This document shows positions 9,571-21,955 of a DNA stretch of 64,000 bases, one piece after another (position 1 is the stretch's first letter; each line of letters starts with the position of its first letter). This DNA is from Callorhinus ursinus. Taxonomy: Eukaryota; Chordata; Mammalia; Carnivora; Otariidae. The notes beneath the pieces were generated by a model. The model saw only the letters and a program-made list of their open reading frames with translations, did not search any database and was not told the DNA's origin. A program made the translations under genes and the position numbers. The stretch covers positions 1,261,970-1,325,969 of the forward strand of contig NW_020313165.1 of assembly GCF_003265705.1 (NCBI RefSeq), read 5' to 3'.

Positions 9571-10320
9571 ATTTAGCTCAGTCTGGGTGGTCTGGGCAAG
9601 CTGGAGGTCTTGTCCGGGCAGCTGCTATCACCTGTGGGGTGGTTTTGGATTTAATTTGCCTGACTTAAGAGGTAAGCCAGAAAGAAGAGCTTAAGGAAAA
9701 AATGTAAGACAAAGGTTAGTGGGTGAGAAAGAAAGGTTTTGGGGTCTAGCTGGTGATAAATTAAAATTACAAGTTGCAGAACAGTAACATGGACTAGCCC
9801 ATACGAACAACCTCATTTTAACTTGATTATCTTTGTAAAGGCCCTATTTCCAAGTAAGGTCATATTTGGAGGTACTGGGGCCTAGGGCTTCAACAGATCT
9901 TTTTTGAAGAACACAATTCAGTCCGTAACAGGTGTTGAGGAGGAAAAATATTTTTTTCTCTACCCTTCTAGGTTCTTGACTGAGACATCCCCTATAGTAA
10001 AAGATTAACAGGAGAAATATACATGTTATTAAACATGGGAGAGATCCAGCAAAACTGAGTAACTCTGAAATAGCCCAAGCCATCACCTTCAAAAAACATC
10101 TCTAGCTAAAGACAAAAGATGTTGGGGATGTGGTAGAACGTTAGTTATGAGAGGTTACCAGGAAAAGCACACCAAACAAGGTTAAGGTTGTTAGGCAGAT
10201 TAAAGTTGTTGCTTTCTCCATATATGAGTTTCTAGAGATTTAGTTATTCTCTTCCTAGTGCAGATGGGGAGACACTACATACTTACAAATGGAGATTTCC
10301 CTTATAAATGTAAATGTCTC
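9571..10320. other. No gene; short old-repeat piece
   Basis: At 9830-9930 the text 'gtaaggtcatatttggaggtac' and 'acacaattcagtccgtaaca' resembles the 5' part of a MaLR-type LTR read in one orientation. The rest is unassigned. Confidence 0.3.
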
Positions 10321-10339
10321 TCTATGTTACAAAAAGTTA

Positions 10340-10802
10340 ACTTCTTGGTTTTCAGAGCTTCTCCCTTGTTTGCTGTTTCTTAAGAATAATCAACATAAAA
10401 TAATCCTTATGCCTTTTAGAAAAGAAACAACAGGCCCAAAATGCAGTCACTTGCCCCCATGACAGCAAACCAAGACTTAATTGCAATTTCAACCTCTTCC
10501 AGAAATGTGACCTTTAAACAGTCAATCTGAAATTTCCTGATGCACGCTAGCGAGATAATCTGCATAAATAAGACCCCTGCTGTTCCCTTGCACCAAAAGG
10601 AGATGGCCTGGCTTGAAATGATCCTTTTCTTTTCTTTTGCTAATAACTCCCTTGCCTCACCTTCCTTCTGCCTATAAAAACCTTCCGTTTTGTGCAACTA
10701 CTCAGAGCACCTGTCTATTTACTAGAAGGGATGCTGCCGGAATCATTGAATAAAGCCAATTAGATCTTCAAATGTACGCCATTGAATTTTTGTTCTTTAA
10801 CA
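10340..10802 (+). mobile_element. LTR-like segment with TATA box and AATAAA
   Basis: A TATAAAA box at about 10674 and an AATAAA at about 10749 are 75 bp apart. The intervening R-like block ('gcacctgtctatttactag') precedes a U5-like end '...tttgttctttaaca' at 10802. This spacing is typical of an LTR (U3-R-U5). No internal genes are attached. Confidence 0.5.
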
Positions 10803-12535
10803 TGCCAAAGAGGCATATTGTGGGGCAGTATATTCTGCTCCCCTTCATGGGTATTATTATTATTATTCTCATTTAAATAGAGAGTAAAGTACTTGCCAAC
10901 ATTGTGGAGACAGGGTCAGAGGGAAGACTTGAATCCAAGCAATCTGACTGCAGAATCTGGCTGGAAGCCACTTTCTTATTTCACCTGTAATATTTACTTG
11001 TATTTTTGTCTTCTGTAAGGAGCAGCTATTTAGCAGCCAAAATACTACCTGTTAGGTGCTCAAGAAATATTTGTTGAATTTCAATTTCAGTGATTGTTGA
11101 GCTGGGTTCTAAATCGTTGTTTTTTGTCAGATGGAAAAGGAAGAATGAAGGGTCCTTATTCAAGTTGTTAACTCTAGTTGAATCTGAAGAAAGCCTGAGA
11201 GCTGAAAGATGACACATGTTATCATAACTACATCTTCAATTGGTTGTGAAGAGTGTCTTATATTTCCTAAAGTACTTTTGGCCAATGCATAATACATAAT
11301 AGCTCCTGGACAAACAAATACAAATACAAAGCAAAAATTTGAAAGGGTCAAAACAAAATAACAGGAAGGACATTTTGAAACTTGTAATGCCCAGGTTAGT
11401 TCTTTTTCTGAGGCTTGGCATGACAGAGGGTTCTACTGCCTAAGTGACAGCTGCTGAGAGGGAAAATGGGGTTTTACAAGTTTACCCAAATGATGACTGA
11501 GTATGTAAAATGGAAGACAGTTCATGTTTCCCTGAAACAGCAGTATTGTTTTCTCAATTGTAGGTGCATTAGCAAGTTCCCTTTAGAGTGCAGGTGATGA
11601 AACAATTAAATAAATGTTGCCCATCTGTGCACCAGCAATTTAAATGACTTATTGTACAGTTAATCAGTAATGCTTAATCAGCATGTCAGTGGTTACCCAC
11701 TTGGCTTAGGGGCACAGGCATTTTATTTGTGCTGGGAATTGCAGAAATCAAGTAGGATGAAATAATTTCACCATGGGAGCAAAGGTAGCTAGAGATTAAG
11801 GCACTTTGTTGTCTTGGTTAATGTGAAAAATATGTAGGTTTTTTGGTGGTCCCCCCTTCGTCCCCCCTGTAACATTTGTCTCAAGCCAGGCCATAGCATT
11901 AGAAATATGCATGATAAACATCTGGTCATGTTCCTCCAGGGTGTTGTCAGGTTCTCTGAGCATCCCATTTGACTCTGTGAAACCACTTTGCATTTACATT
12001 ATACCTTTGCCTAATGATATAAAGGAGGTAAAAATAATAATAATTATGTAAACCTGGGAAGGAATGGAAGTTCTTATGCACGTCTGCAAGACTAAAAGGA
12101 ATGTTTTATTAATGTTGGCTGGTTGTCTGAGATTCCATTTTCATTGCACTAATAACTTAAGGGATTTACTGACAGTAATAACATCTTGCAGCCCTTTTCC
12201 TCTCACGGAGCCAAAATATTGGTGCTTAGGTACACTGATGATGTGCTAGAGGCAGCATATTCACCTTGCTTTACTCCAAAGAGGCACAAGAAGATAACCT
12301 AGGAGCTCTTTCCAAATGATGAAACTATTTAATCAAAACAACCATTGTCCTTCCTCAAAGACCTCATTATGAAAATACTGATGGTAAAAAACATAGAGTT
12401 ATTTAAAAGAAAAAGAAGAGAGGAAGCATGGAGTTAAGATTGAAAGGATGTAAAGTGAATGGCAGTGCATGAATTTGTTTTTAATAAAAGTAATGAATGT
12501 GTATTAAAATTAATTTTAAATGAATATGCAGAAAA
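10803..12535. other. No gene; MIR traces, then unique AT-rich DNA
   Basis: A MIR-like minus fragment can be read at 10860-10990, and a short L2/MIR end at 11050-11090. From 11560 to 12130 the sequence is unique, with many homeodomain-like TAAT/ATTA motifs and ATGCAT, and could be regulatory; this is a guess. Confidence 0.3.
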
Positions 12536-12549
12536 CTCAAAATAACTTT

Positions 12550-12731
12550 TTAAAAAAGATTTTATTTATTTATTTGAGAGAGAGAGCATGAACAGGGGTG
12601 GGGGCAGAGGGAGAGGGAGAAGCAGACTCCCTGCTAAACAGGGAGCCCTTCATGGGGCTTGATCCCAGGAACCCAGGACCATGGCCTAAGCCGAAGGCAG
12701 ATGCTTAACTGATTGAGCCACCCAGGAGCCC
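12550..12731 (-). mobile_element. CAN-SINE
   Basis: Starts with the poly(T)/(TTTAT)n tail complement and ends with the tRNA-like head complement (GAGCCACCCAGGAGCCCC). A perfect 14-bp target-site duplication ctcaaaataacttt lies at 12536-12549 and 12732-12745. Confidence 0.95.
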
Positions 12732-12954
12732 CTCAAAATAACTTTGACTTAGGCTAAAGATGAGAGTTTATTTCTCTGTCATGTAAAAGTTTGGAGCTAT
12801 GCAGTGGCTCTGCTCCACTGAGTTCTCAAAGACCCTGGCTACTTCCTGCATCTGTTTTCTCTAGTGTGTGGCTTTCATTCTTATGTTCCAAGGCAGCATC
12901 CATGTTTCTGGCAGCAGGAAACATGCAGTAAAAAGGGGTAGAAAATACTCACTT

Positions 12955-13165
12955 CTTTTTTTTTTTATTAAAAAAAATTAACTTAGAGAGAGAGCATGTA
13001 TGTTGGGAGGGGGAGGGGAAAAGGGAGAGAGGAGAGAGAGAATCTTAAGCAGGCTCCATGATCAGCATGGAGCCCTATATGGGGCTCCATCCCAGACCCC
13101 AAGATCATGACCTGAGCCAAAATCAAGAATCTAATGCTCAACCCACTGAGATACCCAGGCAACTC
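12955..13165 (-). mobile_element. Older, diverged CAN-SINE
   Basis: T-rich tail complement, GAGA tract, 'ccaagatcatgacctgagcc' and a degraded head complement 'ctgagatacccaggcaactcc'. No clear target-site duplication, consistent with greater age. Confidence 0.85.
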
Positions 13166-13366
13166 CTCACCAGCTGCTTCTTAATAATGGGTTCTGTAGA
13201 TTGTCACACACTTCTGAACATATCTCCTTGACCAGAACCTAGCAACCTGACCATATTTCAATCCAAGGGAAACTGAAAAGTTGTCTATTTTGGATGGTCA
13301 TGTGTTCTACTAAATATTAGAAAATCTATGTCCATGGAAATAATATTTTAAAAATATAGTATGATA

Positions 13367-13556
13367 GGGTGCCTGAGTGGCTCAGTCGTTAAGCATCTGC
13401 CTTCAGCTCAGGTCATGATCCCAGGTTCCTGGGATGGAGTCCCACATCGGGCTCCCTGCTCAGTGGGAGGCCTGCTTCTCCCTCTCCCACTCCCCATGCT
13501 TGTGTTCCTGCTCTCGCTGTCTCTCTCTCTGTCAAATAAATAAATAAAAACTTTAA
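13367..13556 (+). mobile_element. CAN-SINE
   Basis: Head 'gggtgcctgagtggctcag', full body, CT tract and (AAATA)n tail. Flanks aaaatatagtatgata (13351-13366) and atatagtaggata (13565-13577) form an imperfect target-site duplication. Confidence 0.93.
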
Positions 13557-13579
13557 AAATATATATATAGTAGGATAAA

Positions 13580-14775
13580 AATTTTTCTACATTCCCCAAG
13601 TCCACCCTTAGATTCATTGATTTGCTAGCACTCTACAGAACTCAGAAAGTGGTTAAACTCATAGTTACAGTTTATTATAGTGAAAGAATACAGAATGAAA
13701 TCAGCAATGGGAAAGGGTATCCAGGGCAGAGTCCATGAGAGACCAAGTATGGAGTTTATACTTGTTCTCTCCCAGGGGAGTCATGTAGACAACAGTTATT
13801 TCTCCCAGTAACTATGTGTGACAATATGCATGGAGTGAAGCCAGGAAGCTCATCTGAGCCTTGGGGTTTCTTACAGGGAGTTGGTCACATACCAATGATG
13901 TAGCAGACCTTAGCCTCCAGCACCTCCAGAGTTCAAGTTGATATTATGTGGCCCAAGGCCCCCATCATAAATCATATTATTACTAAAGACTATCTGGTGT
14001 GGCCCAAAGCCCTCAGATACACAAAGGTACTTTTATCAGGCAGGATAACAAGGGCTTAGAAGTTACCTCCAGGAGTAGGGGACAAAGGTCCAAACTTTCC
14101 TTTGGACAAGATTAATTTTTTACTGCACAGAGCCTTAATGTTGCTAGACAAATCATTCATCTTTAAAGAGCAGTTCTTAGTTCATCCTGGGAACATACAG
14201 TACACCTACGCATGTAGGAATAAAGGGGTATCACCATTCAGGTTCCATTCTTGATCCTACTTTCCTAAACTTCTTTCCATGAGCCTTGAGGCCTTCTATA
14301 GGCCCCACCTGCACTGTTCCTTTAATATACTGCCTGCTAATTCTATTTCTGTTCAGTTTGTCTGTCAGTAAGATGCCATACACTTTCCATAGTTCAGAAG
14401 TGCCTCAACTTATCTGCTCCTCTAATGATTTTTCTTCCCTTATCTCTACTTTTATGAATGTATTCCCCTTTGAACTTCTTTACCATCATTTCAGTAGGGT
14501 TTAGGAAGAATTTGGGATAAATATACTCCAAGTTGAACTCACTGCCAAACTGGGAACTCAAACATGAAATTCTGGAGACTAACTGTAGAAGAGATTTTTA
14601 AAAATAACCTGTGTCCAAATGCTTTATTGCCTGGAACTGCATTTCTGACACATTGTGGAAGAGGGAGCTGCCATGTAAGTGAAAGTGTGTGTGAAGTCAT
14701 GTCACAAAATCATGCTAAGAGCTTCTAGGTTCTGGAAAATCATCACAGTGCATACAAGTTCCTTCAGCAGATTAT
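13580..14775. other. No gene seen
   Basis: Unassigned sequence. The 14286-14504 plus-strand frame (72 codons) is leucine/serine-rich without recognisable features and is probably chance. Confidence 0.3.
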
Positions 14776-14779
14776 AGAT

Positions 14780-15390
14780 GGCCATAAATTCTTTGTCACT
14801 CTTCTGTAATCTATGTCCCTTTTCCTTGAATCTTGGCATACTTTGACCAATAAAATATGGTGGAATTGTTGCCACGCTGGTTTCCTAGTCAGGCAGTAAA
14901 AGACTGAACGCTTCCTCATCCTGTCTCTTGGTAATGTTTGCTCCTGAAGAGGTGAGCCACTGTATTGTAAGACTTAACCTAAGATTATCATGCTGTGAGA
15001 AAGGCCAAGCTAGCCATGGGAGAGGATGCATGGAAAAAGAGATCCCCGTCCAATTCCAGCTCTTCCAACCATCCTAGCCTATGTACAAGATGCATGAGTG
15101 AAAAAGCCATTTTAGACATTCTCTCTCCAGCAGATGCAACATGAAGAGCTAAAGAAACCAGTTGATAGCCAAAACTGAAGCCTCAGACATATGGCTCTAG
15201 TCAAACTCTCCCAGGAGACTCCAACCACCTAAGTCATCCCAGCCAAGGTCCCAGTTTTCATGGAGGAGAAACAAGCTATCTTCTCTATGTCCTCAAATTC
15301 CTGACCTGCAAAATAGCGTAATAAAATATTTGTCTTTTTACTCCAAAAAGATTTTGGGTGGTTTTCTATGCAATGATAGATAACTATAAC
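14780..15390 (+). mobile_element. MLT1-like MaLR LTR
   Basis: 'ttgaatcttggcatactttgaccaataaaatatgg' near the start and 'gcaatgatagataactataacag' at the end match the style of ERVL-MaLR MLT1 LTRs, with 'aataaaatatttgt' as the polyadenylation region. It is an old solo LTR without coding capacity. Confidence 0.65.
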
Positions 15391-18258
15391 AGATTCTATG
15401 AGCCAGAATTTTTTTTGACAGGTACTTTGACTTAGTTCTGATACAAAGCTGAATATGTTGATCTGCCCCGCCCCCCCGCCGTTTCTCTGGAGAAAAGAGC
15501 AGTAGAGGTTGGAGCTAAAGGAGGCATTTTCCAAATGTAGGACTTTATTCCTTTACGTCCACTAAAGCTTATTATATTTGTAGTCCAACAGATAGTTTAT
15601 AAGATTTTATTTAGTTTATCAATTGGTGAATTAGGATATTACTTCATTTATAACATGTTAAATGATGCATAATGTAATACAATACAAATGAAACATAATA
15701 ACTGTAGAAACATATATACATATATACAAATTTGATTCAATACGTTCACAGTTTCTTTTGCCCTCTGTCAGTGTGATTGCTTTTGTATAATCCATATCTC
15801 TAATTATCCTTTCCTCTGCTTTGCATATAAATAGCTAATTAGATAGTGTCCCTGTCAGCTATGAAGTATATAATATTCAAAGACATGCTCCTTTAGAAAT
15901 TTAATTTGGGATAACAGATTGTGCTAACCAATTGAAAAACCACAAGATTCAAGTTTGGTGAATTGTTTGATGATTTAATTTGAAGTCAGAAATGTCACAT
16001 GTACATCAAAATACAGGGCCATGTAATGTTCTTATTTTGAAAAATTCTAAGGCTGACTTCAGGTGTAAGGACCAGCAGGCTTGTTTGTTAGCATTGAATA
16101 AACACTTACATTATGTGAAGCATTGAATAAATGCTTATATTATGTGAAGCTTTCACTGAATGCTATTTTTTTATAGACACAATTCCATCCAGGAATTACT
16201 GCTTTTAAGAAGTAGCTGCTGAACACGAATGGTGTAATTGGTGCTTGAGGTGGAAGATAATGTCAGATGATCAGTAAACTCTGTCAGGAGCACTACCATG
16301 AGAAAGCTCCAAGAGTTCACGAAATAAGAATGTACACTTTGTTTGTGGAAAGGATCAGAGTGTGGTTCTTTAATGAAAACACACAAGCTCGGAAGCCAGC
16401 TAGATCTCATTCATGTCCAAGGGTACTAGTTGCATTCTTGGCTGTAAAATATCAGAAGCTTGGTTTGATTTATTTAAGCAGAAAAGGAATTTATAAGAAG
16501 AGTTGGTAGGAAATGTTCTTATTAGAAGTTTGGTAAATGCAGCTTAAGTGGGAATCAAGGGAGGCCAAACAGTGAAATTCCAAAGTCTGTTGTAAAACTA
16601 TGACAGGAACTGTCACCAGTGGTCACATATTTCCTGTCAAAATTGATTGCCCCGAACACTGATTGCCATAGTTGAAATTTTGTGGATGAATTCCATGTGA
16701 CCCTGAGCCTTTGTGTCACTACTCCACTATTCAAAGTCCCTGGTGAGAATGTCTGAAAGGCTGTGCTTAGATCACTTGACCAAATTCTAGGTACCAAAAT
16801 CTCCTCATCAGATTTCTTGGAGTCAGGGCATTCCCAGCTACCAGAAATCCTCAATTTCATATACAGAATTCAAGCAGGGGTCCTGGGCATTTAATGAGCC
16901 CTGTACCATGCTTGCTCAACAGTGTGCTCCCAAATCTGATACCTCAGCACACCATCACTTCAGTCCTCCATTGACTAGGATCAAGAGTAACACGTGTTTC
17001 CCCCAGGAGAAATCTGTTCCATCATCGTGCTTAAGTGGGAGCACCAAGCTCCTCAAATCTCCCATTGAGACTAATGGAGCTCACTTGTTCATCACCAGTG
17101 AAATTCTCTATGTCTTCCATCTTTTCCTTGAGTGTTCCCTTTTCCCTTTTGCTCCAACTGAATCCTGGATCTCCTCTGGGGTACTGCTTTCCCTGCAGCC
17201 CTCTTAACCAACAGTTGTCTATTTCCACCTATTTTATTTCTATCCCTTTTATCAGTAAGCCTAGATATCTTCAGAGTTATTCTTAGGATTTCCAGAGCCT
17301 TTCCCCTCTTTCTTCCTTAAAAACCTTCTGCTTAAAATCTCAACTCTTTTAGATTATGTTACCCATTATGCCTGATTATTGATATAATTTACCTACGCTG
17401 TGTCCTCCAGAACTTCTACACAGTAGTTTGCATATCTGAATTTTTACTAATTTCAGGCTATATGTGGATGACCTTTGCAATATCAGTACTTCTCAGTTAG
17501 TTGATTTTTCTATGTTCTGATTATCTTGTCTACTATTCCACCTAGTCACACTCAGATCTTGTCATTTCTCAAAATTTCAACTGACTCATAATTTCAGTTT
17601 TGTGCACAACCTCACCTCTCCACTCAACCCTCTGTTACCCCAATTCCAACAATCCCTGCACTCAGAGGAAACCTCAAATCTATCTTGCCACCTCTTCTCT
17701 GTCCTCTAATATATTTTTTAATGTCCTTTCTTCTCTACATCCATCTTTAATTCTGTGGCCAATCGTCTTATTCATTTGCTTGAATATGTTCTTTACTCCA
17801 TTACCCTTTCTTTCAATTTTAAAACTCACTTGACAAAATCACAACTGTAGTAAATCCAACTCTCTGCCAATTCTGCACCTGTACCAATGCAAATATACAT
17901 GGCTGTTTAAAAATACTCAATCATGTTGATGGATCTCATTTTAGATTTATGACCACAAATGCCAAGTGGGCTCTGGATGCTGCTACACAATCATAAAATA
18001 TCTCCCTGGTCAGTTCACTTCCCAGTCCTTTAGAATTTCACTCATACCTTGTTCATCCTTCTCAAACGAATATCAACTCCATCAGCCATACTCTCTAGTA
18101 CTTTTCTTTGTTTATTCTTAGATTGATGTTATTTTTAATAGTTGATGTGGCAATAGGTGGTGGTAATTTTTAAAAAATTATTATCTACTTGATTACCTCT
18201 GGTATATAGGTACAAATCAGTTTACTTTGCTTATTATTTTTTAACCCAATTACTTCAC
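15391..18258. other. No gene; largely unique, part C+T-rich
   Basis: 15540-16090 is AT-rich and unique. 16900-18100 is C+T-rich on the plus strand and may derive from an old LINE, but I cannot name it. The open frames at 16555-16860 and 16908-17207 show no recognisable domain. Confidence 0.3.
16091..16148. repeat. Two-copy 29-bp tandem duplication
   Basis: The unit gcattgaataaacacttac... at 16091-16119 is repeated at 16120-16148 with three differences (c/t, a/g, c/t). Confidence 0.9.
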
Positions 18259-18720
18259 TACATCTTCTATATATTTTTTAAAGATTTTATTCATTTTTTT
18301 CAAGAGAGAAAGAGAGAGCGAGCAGGGGAAGGAGCAGAGGGAGAGGGAAAAGCAGACCCTATGCCTAGCACGGAGCCAGCAGGATCCTGATATCATGACC
18401 TGAACTGAAACCAAGAGTTAAACGCTTAACTGACTGAGCCACCCAGGTGCGCCTACATCCTCTATATTTTTAATAGCAGTTTATCTGATCATTTGGAGGT
18501 TTATAGGAAAAATAATCATATCATTTGCAAATATGAGTTAAATCCTTTCCATCTCAACATTACAAATACTTTCTTATTTCTTTTTTAGTGGTTTGGCTGG
18601 GATGTGCCCCAAAAGTGTTTGATGTTTTTTTTGTAGAATTCTGGTCAATATGAAGTTAAGAAATTTTCCATCTTTCCCTAGATTGATAACTTTGTTTTTA
18701 ACAGAAAAATTCATATCTAA
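18100..18720 (-). mobile_element. Old L1M fragment (around the SINE)
   Basis: 'aatcatatcatttgcaaat' and 'ttctggtcaatatgaag' on either side of the SINE resemble the reverse complement of an L1 ORF2 reverse-transcriptase region. It is strongly decayed. Confidence 0.5.
18272..18453 (-). mobile_element. CAN-SINE inserted in old L1
   Basis: Tail complement 'taaagattttattcatttttt', GAGA tract, 'atatcatgacctgaac' and head complement 'gagccacccaggtgcgcc'. The near-perfect 13-bp target-site duplication tacatcttctata / tacatcctctata lies at 18259-18271 and 18454-18466. Confidence 0.93.
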
Positions 18721-19849
18721 GAGCACACATTTTAAAAATTAATTGGAAGCTCTGTGCACATGGCTGGGATTTTTCTATTGGTGGGCTCAACTTTAGGATG
18801 GGAAATGAAGTAGTCCCTTTTGCTGGAGAATTTCCAAATGCCATTTTGCTACCTTATTAGTTTTTTTGTTTTTTCCTGGAGTTATTCAAATGGGGAGGGA
18901 AAACACTCAATAATTGATCTACATCTTGGGTATAAATGCCCAGTTTGTACATAATAGGGAAGTTGAAATCAAACTGCGTATGAAATAGACTTTTACTTAA
19001 TCTCCAATTTTCAGGTTTTCTTCGAGTTCTGGGTCTTTGCTAGTCAATTTCTCCTGAAAAGAAACCTCTGATTTTATACCTAAAGGGAACTAGAGTAATA
19101 CTGGATGGAATGAGAGGGTTAGACTGTGTTGTATACTGACTTTTAAATGAGTTCTCACGATTTCAGCCTTCTTTTACATAGAACTTCTAAGTTCTAAAGG
19201 ACAAGATTGTGCAAGGCTACTATAGTGAGTTCTGCTCTTTGCACGGCCTCTACAGCAAGCACTCTGGGCTATGGCTTTCTCTGCCATTGTACTTCAGTTG
19301 TTACTCCTCCATTTGCTTTTAGTCTTTAAAAAGTTTGTTAAAATCTCCAGTATATAGATGCCCTTGCTTCCATTCCCTTTTCCTTGTGTGTTGATGCCTT
19401 TTTAAAAATATACACTTTGTGACATTGACCTTGTTCGTATGTAACTGTAGAAATGACTGCATGACTGCATATGTGACTGGAGCACTCCAAGTATGTGTAT
19501 ACAGCAGGAGGAGGTGGGGAGACAGTATGAAAGAAGGCAGGAATGATGAGTGAAAGGATCACTAAGGATGCTTTTAGCTACCGGTAATGAAAATTTCATT
19601 GCAAGTGACTTACACATCACAAGCAGTTGCTAGACCAAGTAATAAGATGTCCAGAGGGAGAAAGTTGTTGGATCAGATCAGTGGGACGATGGCTTTATCA
19701 TGGACCTACAGTCTGTAGCTGTATTTCTAATAGGTGCCAAACTTGAATTTGTTCACTCACCTAAAACTTATGTGGTTCTAAACCTGGGGTGACTTTTGTC
19801 ATCCTTTTGTCAGGGTAGAAATATGTTGGGAGGAATATCGTAGAGAGGG
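18721..19849. other. No gene seen
   Basis: Unassigned. It includes a small repeat 'atgactgcat' twice at about 19452-19470. The overlapping minus-strand frames near 19338-19620 are unlikely to be coding. Confidence 0.3.
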
Positions 19850-20430
19850 TTGTTACCAAAAAGTTATTTAATTTCCATTGTGAGCACTGTTCTATGTAGA
19901 CAATTGTGTCATCTGTAATCAGTTTATTTCTTCTTTTCCAATCTATATGCCTTCTATTTCTTTTTCTTTCTTTATTGCACTGGATAGAACTAGAGTTCTA
20001 TGTTGTATAAAAATGATGAAAGAGGACATCTTTGTCTTCTTTCTAATTTTAAGGAGAAAGCATTGTCTTTCATCATTAAGTGTAATGTTAGCTAGTTAGT
20101 GTTTTTGTAGCTGCTCTTTATCAAGTTGAGAAAGTTTTTTATTTATATTTTTCTGAGAGTTTTTTTTTTTTTTTAAATCATGAATGGGTGTTGAGGTTTG
20201 GCAAATGCTTTTTTTGCATCGCTTGATATGACCATGCGATTTTTTTTCTTCTTTAGCCTGTTTTGGTAAGTTATACTGATTAATTCTCAATGTTCAATCA
20301 TCCATGCATCTTTGTAATGAACCCCATTGGGTCATAGAGTCCAATTCTTTCATGTATTGCTGACTTCTATGTGCTAAAATTTATTAAGCATTTTTAAAAT
20401 TTACATCTGTTACTTATCTTTGTGTGAGAT
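19850..20430 (-). mobile_element. Old L1M ORF2 fragment
   Basis: 'gttgaggtttggcaaatgc-tttttgcatc', 'gatatgaccatgcg' and 'caatgttcaatcatccatgcatc' match the reverse complement of the L1 ORF2 reverse-transcriptase region found in old L1M copies. The coding frame is destroyed. Confidence 0.7.
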
Positions 20431-21529
20431 AATAAATTTGCCACACTTTTTAAGCCAGTTGAGTTTGGGCTTTCTGTTACTTGCAGCCAAAAGCATCCTT
20501 AATGATACATATGGAAATGAAAAGTGAGTTTTCCTCAAAGTTGAAGAATTCTGGCTGTATGGGATTGTTTTGCCTCCACCATTACCCAAGACTGTCATTG
20601 GTATGAAGCTGTAAAGTGTCTCTGTAGTTGGTATTTATGGGTGAGAGAGGGAAGATGAATAATCTGGGGATGCAATCTGGGGAACGAGCCTGTTTTCCTA
20701 CCCCAATCTCTGTGACATCACCATTTCTTCAAACCTCTGTTTCTTAAAAGTTTTACTACTACTCTTTCAAATCTCTCTTTCTCGTTTCTACTACGCCATC
20801 AGAGCCTCTCTCTCTCCAAAAAGATTACTTTGCTCTATTTCACAGAAACTATCAGGTAGAAATTCTTCAACATCTGCACCATCCTTCCTGCCCCAGCTTT
20901 CTCCTTGCTCTCCTGTCAGGATGGATGAGTTTCCCTTTTTCTTAATTTGGCCACTGCCCATTCCTATACCCCCACTCCCATTTCATTCCTCCATAAATTA
21001 CCTCTCCCTTCCCCTCTGTTTTTCAAAACTTCCCTTCTCCAAGTTCCTTCCCAGCAGCAGTTTCTCCTTTTATAAAATCCCATTCTTAACCCATACCTTT
21101 CTCTCCATTTCTCCATCTTTTTTTCCCATTGTCTCCACTTCCTCACCTACTCCAGTCTCCATAGTCACTACAGTTGGCTTCTGCCCCCAGAGCTCCATTC
21201 AATATCAACAATCTCTTTGTAGCTCACTGATGCAATTGCTTCTCTAGTTCTCACCTTAGAACACCTCTCAGCAATGTTTAACCCATTTCTCACCAATTCC
21301 ATCTTGTAACTGTGCTACTTTGGCTTTTGAGATATCACACCCTCTTTGTCTTTCTTTGACTTCTGGCTGTTTCTTCTCAGCCACTTTCCCTAATTCTCTT
21401 TGTTCTTTCCACGTCTTAGATACTGGAGCTTTTCAGGGTCCTGTGCTGGTCCTCTCTCTTGCCCCTTTATACTCCCTCTGGGGTCTTCGTACATCCCTGT
21501 GGATTTATGAGCACATTCTTGTCGATTAC
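20431..21529. other. No gene; C+T-rich, possibly an old LINE
   Basis: 20440-20510 contains 'ttgcagccaaaagcatcct', as in some old LTR ends. 20700-21520 is C+T-rich and resembles L2/CR1-type LINE sequence ('gtcctgtgctggtcctctctc'). The 108-codon plus frame at 20921-21247 is rich in S, P and F, as expected of a C+T-rich strand, and is not a convincing protein. Confidence 0.3.
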
Positions 21530-21955
21530 TCTTGCATCAGACTACTTTGCCTGTGTTATGGTATTGTAACAAATAACCCTAAAATTTCAGTGACTTATAA
21601 TAACAAAAGTTTATCACTCACTCATGCAACATGACCAGCTTGGGTAGACTGAGTTTCAGCCACTCACTGGGATCCAGGATGAAGATGCAGCCCCATCTGG
21701 GATATCACTGGTCTTTGAGAAGAGAAATAAGGGTATGCGGTGGACTATGCACTAACTCTTAAAGCATCTACTCAGAAATGATACACACTACTTCACTTCT
21801 ACCCCTTTTTCATTGGCCATAAAAAGTGACATAACCAAGCCTGAGGTCAGTAGGACAGAAATTTATAATTTACCCCAAGAAATAGATTCCTCACTGTGGA
21901 AGATAAGAAAATAATTTGAATGATAAGGCTGTCTAACACATCCTATATTTATATC
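21530..21955 (-). mobile_element. Possible old LTR/MaLR-like insertion
   Basis: 'gtgttatggtattgtaacaaataaccc', 'agtgacttataataac' and 'tatcactcactcat' followed by 'cattggccataaaaagtgacat' are in the style of MaLR/ERVL LTR reverse complements. Family unsure. Confidence 0.35.

Noticed and set aside
20921..21247. 108-codon Ser/Pro/Phe-rich protein
   Set aside because: The composition follows directly from the C+T-rich strand, and the opposite strand is also open; probably an old LINE remnant.
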